From positions 1 through 37,011 of the forward strand of contig NZ_JAQLDU010000019.1 of NCBI RefSeq assembly GCF_028209625.1: 37,011 nucleotides of DNA. Reading direction: 5' to 3'. Made by a program: the position numbers and the translations under genes. This document shows, in pieces, positions 31,635 to 37,011 of the stretch; positions within the stretch are counted from its first letter, which is position 1; each line of letters opens with the position of its first letter. The DNA comes from Collinsella aerofaciens. GTDB taxonomy: Bacteria > Actinomycetota > Coriobacteriia > Coriobacteriales > Coriobacteriaceae. Under the pieces are notes generated by a model. The model saw only the letters and a program-made list of their open reading frames with translations. It searched no databases and was not told the origin of the DNA.

Positions 31635-32447
31635 ATGAAAAGGCGTTATGGAATGGCTCTGGTGACCGCGCTATTTGCGATGGTGTTTTGTGGGGCGCTT
31701 CTGCTGAGCGGCTGTTCGCAGTCTGAGAAGAAAAATGATGAACCTGATTATGCCGATGACCGTGCAATGGCTGTGATTGCTCAAGGTTATCAAAAGCGGT
31801 CGGATTATATCGAATCGCTTGGAGAAGATGCTGATCTAAGCTCGAATAAAGTGCGAAAAGAGATAATTAAAACCGAGATCGATAACGACAAAGAACTCAA
31901 AAAGGCGCCTTTTAAAGACGCTAAGATGCAGGAAGATGTCATCGCCTATCTCAACCTGCTTGACAATCAGCTTGATGTTACCAAGAAGTATGCGGAATCT
32001 GATCCTAAGTACTACGAGGAATGGGAAAAGGCCTACGACGCACGATCCGCACAGCTTAAGAAACTGGTCGATCGATATGACTTAACAGTCGATGACGAGT
32101 ATCAAGATGAGTTTGACGAGCTAATTAAGAACGGTAGGACCGTAGAGGAGAAGACGCATAACGATGAGGTTATCAACGGTTTGCTCTCATCGGCGAATTT
32201 TGAGAAAAGTGATGATGGCTACGGTCTCTATACGTACACCGCAATCGTCGAAAATACCTCTGACATATCGTTCGAAAACGTTTATCTAAACGTTGCCCTT
32301 TACGATGCCGATGGTGTGAGGGCGGAAGAATGCTACGCAGATACATCTGCCTGGGCGCCTGGCGAGAAGGTGAAGTTTGAGGTAATGAGCGAGGTTGACG
32401 CCTCGAGGCTTGCGCCGACGGTGTCGGGTTACAGCGTCAAGGAATAG
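31635..32447 (+). CDS. FxLYD-type lipoprotein
   Basis: A 270-residue exported protein. A lipoprotein signal peptide (residues 1-26) ends in the lipobox LLSGC, with the lipid-bearing Cys27 followed by SQSEKKNDE. The middle (about 35-175) is highly charged and helical, rich in Lys, Asp and Glu, and may be coiled. The end (about 195-260: LYTYTAIVENTSDISFENVYLNVALYDADG and APGEKVKFEV) matches the FxLYD immunoglobulin-like fold. The true ATG at 31635 has AAAGGAGG upstream; the frame is open 52 codons earlier but without signal. A TATATAT box near 31597 may be its promoter. Function unknown; probably surface-anchored. Confidence 0.8.
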   Translation: MKRRYGMALVTALFAMVFCGALLLSGCSQSEKKNDEPDYADDRAMAVIAQGYQKRSDYIESLGEDADLSSNKVRKEIIKTEIDNDKELKKAPFKDAKMQEDVIAYLNLLDNQLDVTKKYAESDPKYYEEWEKAYDARSAQLKKLVDRYDLTVDDEYQDEFDELIKNGRTVEEKTHNDEVINGLLSSANFEKSDDGYGLYTYTAIVENTSDISFENVYLNVALYDADGVRAEECYADTSAWAPGEKVKFEVMSEVDASRLAPTVSGYSVKE

Positions 32448-32465
32448 TTCGCGGGAATTGAAAAG

Positions 32466-32500
32466 AAAGCGCGGCCGTTTTCTTTGAACGGTCGCGCTTT
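32466..32500. terminator. Hairpin after the lipoprotein gene
   Basis: AAAGCGCGGCCGTT pairs with AACGGTCGCGCTTT, with one mismatch. Both ends are A/T rich; the following plus-strand T run is short. Confidence 0.55.
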
Positions 32501-32591
32501 GCATTGAGCCGTTGACGGAATGATTCGTGCCATCATGCTCGCGCTGGAAGATGATGGGAACGTCGGGGCAATAAAGGAAAGGTGAAACAGG

Positions 32592-33236
32592 ATGGCAAAA
32601 ACAAAATTTCTTACAACGATACCGCAAAAGGTTGCCTTTGGCGGGTTAGTCGTTGTTACGGTTCTAGCGGTTGCCTGGGGTATCTGGATGTCATTGACGC
32701 GTAATCCTACAACGATCAGCGATGATTCGATTCGCGAGGAGATCACGCCAGTCGTTAAGCTCGTGACGTACGAGTACAACTTCACCCAGCTGCTTTCAAT
32801 TGATGAGGCGGGCAATCCGCTTGGGTGGGAAAACCCCTTTACGTCTAAGCGATATGTCGCAACGATTGACGGCAAAGCTGACATCGGGATCGATGCCGAT
32901 AAGATGAAGGTTACAATCGTACGGGCTAATATGGCCGATAAGAATTCAGAGGTCAAGAGCGTAAAGGTTATACTGCCTCACTCGGAGATCACCTCGTTCT
33001 CGACAGACCCCAATACGCTTAAGAAATATGTTGAGGACAATGGCTTTCTTAACTGGAATCAAGTAAGCACGGATGATCTAAACACGTTATTGAAACAGGC
33101 AAAGAAAGAGCAGACCAAGAAGGTCAAGGAAAGCAATATGCTCCAAGAATCTGATGATAGAGCCTGCGCCCTTATCGAAAAACAGGTCAAAGCCTTATGC
33201 GGCGATGACGTCAATGTTGACGTTGCGTTTGAGTAG
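32592..33236 (+). CDS. DUF4230-like membrane-anchored protein
   Basis: A 214-residue protein with one N-terminal membrane helix (about 14-35, GGLVVVTVLAVAWGIWMSL). The domain starting IREEITPVVKLVTYEYNFTQLLSID resembles DUF4230 as I remember it. It continues YVATIDGKADIGIDADKMKVTI and SVKVILPHSEI, then a charged tail rich in Lys and Gln. The bulk would lie outside the membrane on the extracytoplasmic side. Function unknown. AAAGGTG lies upstream of the ATG. Two further genes follow with gaps of 11 and 9 bases, so they form an operon. Confidence 0.7.
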   Translation: MAKTKFLTTIPQKVAFGGLVVVTVLAVAWGIWMSLTRNPTTISDDSIREEITPVVKLVTYEYNFTQLLSIDEAGNPLGWENPFTSKRYVATIDGKADIGIDADKMKVTIVRANMADKNSEVKSVKVILPHSEITSFSTDPNTLKKYVEDNGFLNWNQVSTDDLNTLLKQAKKEQTKKVKESNMLQESDDRACALIEKQVKALCGDDVNVDVAFE

Positions 33237-33247
33237 GGGTGAATAGC

Positions 33248-33379
33248 ATGTTGGATAAACGGCAACAGATCGCTGGGGCCGGCTCGCTTCTGATCGGGCA
33301 CTACACCACCTTTCTCGACACTACCTTCAACTCGGCATTTGGCGATGAATATACGGTTGATTTCGACTATTGGAAATAG
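33248..33379 (+). CDS. 43-residue hypothetical protein
   Basis: A short frame, MLDKRQQIAGAGSLLIGHYT through FDYWK, between the DUF4230 gene and the 353-residue gene. AGGGGTG precedes the ATG at a fair spacing, and its stop codon lies just before the AGGAGG of the next gene, as expected in a tightly packed operon. It has no clear membrane helix and no family I know. It may be a real small protein or the remnant of a longer one. Confidence 0.5.
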   Translation: MLDKRQQIAGAGSLLIGHYTTFLDTTFNSAFGDEYTVDFDYWK

Positions 33380-33388
33380 GAGGTCACA

Positions 33389-34450
33389 ATGGAGGATAAA
33401 GACGATCTGGCTGTTGTCGAAAGGGAGGAGCCGCCGCGACATAAGCAGAGTTTTGATATCCGTAAGGCCGCTGCCGGGTTGGTTGATGGCGCCGGAAGCG
33501 CGATGGCGGGCGCGGTTGCAACCGTACAGAAAGTTGCCGATGGTGCAATGCGTGCTGCAACTCCGCTGGTCAATGACGCCTTGGCAGCTATTGCTGATGC
33601 GGCCGATGGTGCGGCAGGTACTGCTGCGGATATCGGTGACGCGGTCAACGATTGGGCATACCAGCAGCAGCTTAATAGATACAGGCCGGTAACCAAGGAG
33701 ACCTATCAGAGTCCTTCATTCCATTTGCCGAACATGATTCGAATTGTTGACGGAAATGAGCGCCGGGGCATCGACGCCTGTAGAGATGCTATTGGTTGGC
33801 TGGATACTGTTAAGGGCACGCAGATTTTCAATCTGTACCGCGAGGCAATCGGGGATAGCGAATTGTCTTTCTATCCTAAACCATCTCTTTACTCCACATA
33901 TTACATAGATGCTTTTGATCGGTCTCGCTTTGTTGACCTTGACTCTTATTTTGCAACCATGCAACAAGACAAGATGGCCGAGTTGAGACGGATTGCGTTC
34001 ATGCTTGGCGCGAAGCGCTGCAAGCTGGAGGTGACGGAGTACGAGGAAACTCGGCGAGGCCGCCAGGTTAAGGGAAATGCCAAGGCGGGAAAGAAGGGCT
34101 CGGTTCGAATCGACGGTTCCTTGAGCGATTCAACGAGAAGCGAGAAGAAAATTCTGTTTACACAGGAATTTGAGGGCGACATGGTTCCACAGCGCCCTGA
34201 GCTCCATTGGTATGCCCATGACTCAGATGTTCTCTTGTTAATTGAGACGAGATGTGGTGGAGAGGATAAAAACAAGGCGAAGAGCTATCGGGTCGAATTG
34301 AAAAGTGAAACGACCATGACCATGTCTGTATCACTTGCTATGGCTATCGACGAGGCATGCAGCAAACTGAACATAAGGGCGAATTCGAGCCTGACAAGCC
34401 AAGCTAAGCGAGAACTCCGGCAATCGTTTGTATTTGAAGTTGAATTCTGA
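33389..34450 (+). CDS. Unrecognised 353-residue protein with Ala-rich N-terminal helices
   Basis: I do not recognise a family. Residues 1-20 are charged. About 25-92 is an Ala/Gly/Asp-rich series of amphipathic segments (AAAGLVDGAGSAMAGAVATV and similar), which could lie on a membrane or form a helical bundle. The rest (about 100-353) is a mixed soluble domain with FYPKPSLYSTYYIDAFDRSRFVDLDSYF, a region LGAKRCKLEVTEYEETRRGRQ, and the repeated patterns KKGSVRIDGSL and KSETTMTMSVSLAMAIDEA. No signal peptide is seen, so it is likely cytoplasmic. AGGAGG lies five bases before the ATG. It is the last gene of the DUF4230 operon. The 158 bases after it are AT-rich and hold no gene. Confidence 0.7.
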   Translation: MEDKDDLAVVEREEPPRHKQSFDIRKAAAGLVDGAGSAMAGAVATVQKVADGAMRAATPLVNDALAAIADAADGAAGTAADIGDAVNDWAYQQQLNRYRPVTKETYQSPSFHLPNMIRIVDGNERRGIDACRDAIGWLDTVKGTQIFNLYREAIGDSELSFYPKPSLYSTYYIDAFDRSRFVDLDSYFATMQQDKMAELRRIAFMLGAKRCKLEVTEYEETRRGRQVKGNAKAGKKGSVRIDGSLSDSTRSEKKILFTQEFEGDMVPQRPELHWYAHDSDVLLLIETRCGGEDKNKAKSYRVELKSETTMTMSVSLAMAIDEACSKLNIRANSSLTSQAKRELRQSFVFEVEF

Positions 34451-34608
34451 TGTGTGGGGACCATTTGCTGCGGGGTTCCTGTCCTTTACGGGGTGGAAGC
34501 ATAGAAACCCATACGGTGCAACTCAGTAAAAGTTAGTAATATACTGGCATCTTTTCTAGTTAAAAGCGTTTAAAACCGGTTAATTCCATTTAAATCAGTA
34601 GGTGCAAT

Positions 34609-34639
34609 ATGTGACAAAGGGACAGTCCCTTTGTCACAT
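34609..34639. repeat. REP-like palindrome, family A (perfect)
   Basis: ATGTGACAAAGGGAC-A-GTCCCTTTGTCACAT, differing from the copy at 30649 only in the centre base. On the minus strand it supplies the last codon and stop (ATG TGA) of trmL. Confidence 0.9.
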
Positions 34640-35233
34640 TCCGGGGAAGTTTGTCTGGCGCAGGGCCTCGTAGAGGACGATGGCGGCGCTGTTGGAGAGG
34701 TTGAGTGCGCTGATGCGGTAGTCGTCCGGATTGACGAAGTTGCCGCAGATATCCTGCTGAAGGATGGCCTTGTGGCCGCTCTCGCTATGCCCGAGCGCCT
34801 CCTCGTGGGCTTCCCAGGCCTCGGCGTTATCGAGCGAGTCGCAGTCGCGCAGCATGGGGATGCGCTCGCAGCGCGCAGGCGCTGCGGCGAGCAGCTCTTC
34901 GGGAATCCCCGAGCTCTCGCTGCCAAAGACCAGATAGTCACCGTCGCGGTAGGTGCTTTGCGCATAGGTGCGGCGCGCCTTTTTGGTCAGCAGATGCAGG
35001 CGTTCATCGGCGGGGGAGAGGCCGTTGCACGTAAGGAAATCCTCCCAGCCGGCATAGGTCGTCACGTCCAAGTTTTGCCAGTAGCCCAGGCCGGCGCGAC
35101 GCACCGTCTTGTCGTCGAGCGAAAAGCCCAACGGCTCCACCAGGTGCAGGCGGGTACCGGTGACCACGCAGGTACGGCCGATATTGCCCGTATTGGCCGG
35201 AATCTCGGGCGCATACAGCACGATATTGAACAT
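34634..35233 (-). CDS. trmL: tRNA (cytidine/uridine-34-2'-O)-methyltransferase TrmL
   Basis: A SPOUT-class enzyme that 2'-O-methylates the wobble base of certain leucine tRNAs. The start MFNIVLYAPEIPANTGNIGRTCVVTGTRLHLVEPLGF, DYLVFGSESSGIPEEL and SALNLSNSAAIVLYEALRQ are the three knot motifs. At 199 residues it is about 40 longer than E. coli TrmL (157): an insert rich in His, Glu and Cys (about residues 130-165) separates RIPM from LNLSN. The C-terminus ends FPGM, and its last codon and stop come from a REP-like palindrome. AAGGAG precedes the ATG at 35233. It is convergent with the AT-richer operon. Confidence 0.93.
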   Translation of the reverse strand: MFNIVLYAPEIPANTGNIGRTCVVTGTRLHLVEPLGFSLDDKTVRRAGLGYWQNLDVTTYAGWEDFLTCNGLSPADERLHLLTKKARRTYAQSTYRDGDYLVFGSESSGIPEELLAAAPARCERIPMLRDCDSLDNAEAWEAHEEALGHSESGHKAILQQDICGNFVNPDDYRISALNLSNSAAIVLYEALRQTNFPGM

Positions 35234-35256
35234 GAATCTCCTTGGCTCAGAATGAA

Positions 35257-35295
35257 AAACCACCACGAAGGGGACAGGCACCTTCGTGGTGGTTT
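35257..35295. repeat. Perfect 14-bp hairpin with GGGACAGG core
   Basis: AAACCACCACGAAG (35257-35270) is the exact reverse complement of 35282-35295, with the loop GGGACAGGCAC. It lies between the CobW-type gene and trmL, both on the minus strand. The core links it to 22037-22073. It could also end the upstream transcript. Confidence 0.65.
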
Positions 35296-35331
35296 GGCGG
35301 TTACGTGGCAGAAAATGCTCGCTTCGATAGC

Positions 35332-36462
35332 CTAGGCGCGGTGCCAGTCGGTCAGGCAGGCATCGAGGGCGGCGATGAGCGCATCCTTGTCCATGTGACG
35401 GCCGATGATGCACAGGCTCGTCATGCGGTCGCCCGTCTCGTCGTCCCAAATCTGCATGATCTCGGGGTTCTCGTCGATAATCTTCTGCTTCTCGCCCTCG
35501 GGCGCAGAGTCGACAAACAGACCGTTCTCCATCAGACGCATCTGGTGGCCGGCCTGCTCAAACATGTAGCACATGTCCGGATCGCCGGTCTGCCACAGCG
35601 GGCCCTTGACGCGAATGACCTCGTCGGGCCACTCCTGCTCAACAAAATCGGTGAACTTCTGCAGGTCAAACGGCTTGCGGCGGGAGTACACAAAGGTCTC
35701 GATGTCGTACTCGAGCACCTCGGGGTCGTCGTGCTCCTCGGGATGCTCCATGGCCTCGATCCAGGCGGCGGAGTTGTAGGCGCGCATAAAGTCGAAGCGG
35801 TCGGTGTCGAGCAGCTCCTCCATGGGGACCTCGCCGTTTTGGGCCTCGACAATCACGGCGTCCTTCTGCAGGCTGCGCACGATGGCCTTGAGCTCGGCAA
35901 TCTGCTCAGGCGTGACGGTATCGGTCTTGTTGAGGATCAGCGTGGAGCAAAACTCGATCTGCTGAATAAGCAGGCTCTCGATGTCGTCCTCATCGATATC
36001 CTCGGCGAGCAGGTCGCGACCGCCGTTGAACTCGTCGTACATGCGGGCGCAGTCGACCACGGCCACGATGTTGTCGAGCGCGAGCTTGGGCTCGCCGCCC
36101 ACCTTGGCCTCGTCGCAGAAGCTCGAGATGGTGTAGGCGATGGGGATGGGCTCGCAAATACCCGAGGCCTCGATGATGATGTAGTCGAACTTGCCCGAAT
36201 CGGCGATGCCCTGCAGCTGGTTGGCCAGATCGTCCGAAAGCGTGCAGCAGATGCAGCCGTTGGTGAGCGGGATGAGGTCGTCGGTCTCGGAAAGGCCGCC
36301 GTCGGCGATAAGGCTGGCGTCGACGTTGATCTCGCCGATATCGTTGACGATCACGGCGGCGCGGATGCCGCCGTCGTTAGCGAGGATGTGGTTGAGCAGC
36401 GTGGTCTTGCCGGCACCGAGGTATCCGGTAAGCATGATGATCTTCACGGGTCTGTTGGGCAT
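35332..36462 (-). CDS. CobW/COG0523-family GTP-binding metal chaperone
   Basis: A 376-residue G3E GTPase: Walker A GYLGAGKT at 13-20, the metal-binding CxCC motif GCICCTL at 69-75 (Cys70, 72, 73), an ASGICEP-like switch, and NKTD. The long C-terminal domain (from about 240: ETFVYSRRKPFDLQKFTDFVEQEW) is the CobW_C type. An acidic stretch in the middle (EHPEEHDDPEV) may also bind metal. The family supplies Zn2+, Fe2+ or Co2+ to metalloenzymes, often in zinc-poor conditions. The ATG at 36462 has AAAGGAGG upstream; an ATG at 36483 has none. No Zur-like site is clear. The upstream ArsC-like gene lies 86 bases away and is divergent in function. Confidence 0.92.
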   Translation of the reverse strand: MPNRPVKIIMLTGYLGAGKTTLLNHILANDGGIRAAVIVNDIGEINVDASLIADGGLSETDDLIPLTNGCICCTLSDDLANQLQGIADSGKFDYIIIEASGICEPIPIAYTISSFCDEAKVGGEPKLALDNIVAVVDCARMYDEFNGGRDLLAEDIDEDDIESLLIQQIEFCSTLILNKTDTVTPEQIAELKAIVRSLQKDAVIVEAQNGEVPMEELLDTDRFDFMRAYNSAAWIEAMEHPEEHDDPEVLEYDIETFVYSRRKPFDLQKFTDFVEQEWPDEVIRVKGPLWQTGDPDMCYMFEQAGHQMRLMENGLFVDSAPEGEKQKIIDENPEIMQIWDDETGDRMTSLCIIGRHMDKDALIAALDACLTDWHRA

Positions 36463-36548
36463 GTGCCCTCCTTTGTTAGACATGGCTTACAGTTAAATCT
36501 TATGCCAAACGCCTGCTCTTATACCCACGCGCCGGCAAATAACACAGG

Positions 36549-36890
36549 CTACTCCCAGGCTCCCCACACATCGGGGCAATAACCGACGGTGGCCTTCTTG
36601 CCGTTGCGCACGATGGGCTCGGCCAGAACCTGCTGGTTCTCGAGCAGCTTATCAAAGCGCTGGCTGGGGGTGAGGTGCTGGATGAGTGCGAGCGTCTCCT
36701 CGTCCTTGGCTTTGGGGTTGAGCAGCTTGTCGATGCCGCCGACCGCCTGCATCACGCTCGTGAGCTCGCCCTTGCTCATCTCCTTTTCCTTAAGGTCGAT
36801 AAACTGCACCTTAATGCGGCGCTCCTTAAAATAGCGCTGGGCCTTCTTGGTATCGAAGGACTTTTTGGTGCCGAAGATTTGCACGTTCAT
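36549..36890 (-). CDS. ArsC/Spx-fold protein without the catalytic cysteine
   Basis: A 113-residue thioredoxin-like protein of the ArsC/YffB/Spx family: MNVQIFGTKKSFDTKKAQRYFKER, FIDLKEKEMSKGEL, and the late LLENQQVLAEPIVRNGKKATVGY, which is the ArsC-type cis-proline region. The usual Cys after the first strand (YGxxxC) reads Ser-Phe here (KKSFDTKKA), so a redox or arsenate reductase role by the normal mechanism is unlikely. The protein may serve in binding or regulation. GGCGGAAC precedes the ATG at 36890. The 121 bases to the end of the window hold no gene I can support. Confidence 0.8.
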   Translation of the reverse strand: MNVQIFGTKKSFDTKKAQRYFKERRIKVQFIDLKEKEMSKGELTSVMQAVGGIDKLLNPKAKDEETLALIQHLTPSQRFDKLLENQQVLAEPIVRNGKKATVGYCPDVWGAWE

Positions 36891-37011
36891 ATTTATGTTC
36901 CGCCGTTCTACCGAATAAAGTTGGTCCTAGCGCGATTGAACTGCGCCCCAATTCTTGGACGGGCTAATAAGCGGCCTACGCCGCACATAGGGACTGATTC
37001 CGGAATTCCTC

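Larger units (their letters stand above)
30649..34639. mobile_element. AT-richer accessory segment bracketed by two REP-like palindromes
   Basis: Between the near-identical palindromes at 30649 and 34609, base composition is visibly lower in GC than on either side. The segment holds a serine recombinase followed by four genes of no housekeeping type. I infer horizontal acquisition or a recombinational hotspot; no transposon ends or att sites can be proven by eye. Confidence 0.45.

Noticed and set aside
36891..37011. A gene or repeat at the right edge of the window.
   Set aside because: The 121 bases contain a GGGACTG that might begin another palindrome, but the window ends before a second arm would appear, and no coding frame is supported.

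Overview
The window looks like a chromosomal stretch of a GC-rich Actinomycetota of the class Coriobacteriia, most likely Collinsella or a close relative. This is inferred from the gene set, the codon usage, the TACAAT/GACAAT -10 boxes and the intergenic palindromes of the ATGTGACAAAGGGAC type, which I associate with that group from memory; no database search was possible. I see 37 protein genes, two of them very small, and no rRNA, tRNA or CRISPR array. Most genes are ordinary housekeeping or transport genes with clear Shine-Dalgarno sequences, often in short divergent or convergent pairs.

Layout. 1-541 is a gene-free, repeat-packed leader (REP-like palindromes and a 186-bp inverted-repeat element). 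542-3691 holds a tRNA dihydrouridine synthase, a glutaredoxin, an XRE/zinc-ribbon/TipAS regulator and the tRNA methyltransferase TrmO. 3804-8438 holds a MalY/PatB-type C-S lyase, a flavin split-barrel protein and a large hybrid histidine kinase with two periplasmic binding modules. 8652-11071 holds a two-helix K+ channel, a LOG-type nucleotide hydrolase and a ClC protein. 11159-13139 is a GntR(YtrA-like)-ABC ATPase-ABC permease operon. Between it and prfC (peptide release factor 3) lies an array of four 56-bp hairpins with an 80-bp period. 15461-16873 pairs a queuosine-precursor-type transporter with a short-chain dehydrogenase. Then come ung, an EamA transporter divergent from a LysR regulator, a MATE exporter, an RlmA-type rRNA methyltransferase, a small four-helix membrane protein, a 47-residue membrane peptide, an RsmJ-type methyltransferase, a small zinc-ribbon protein and a GNAT acetyltransferase.

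24923-30644 carries a TetM-like translational GTPase, then an operon of an AAA+ ATPase and a UvrA paralogue that has lost the UvrB-binding domain, whose promoter region has three perfect tandem copies of TTGGTATAAC. 30834-34450 is visibly AT-richer and looks like acquired DNA: a serine recombinase, an FxLYD lipoprotein, a DUF4230 membrane protein, a 43-residue protein and a 353-residue protein I do not recognise. It is bracketed by two near-identical 31-bp palindromes. The window closes with TrmL, a CobW-type GTPase and an ArsC/Spx-fold protein without its catalytic cysteine.

The strongest unexplained signals are the 4 x 56-bp hairpin array, the palindrome-bracketed AT-rich operon, the AAA+/UvrA-like pair with its 10-bp promoter repeats, and repeat elements that supply the stop codons of neighbouring genes.
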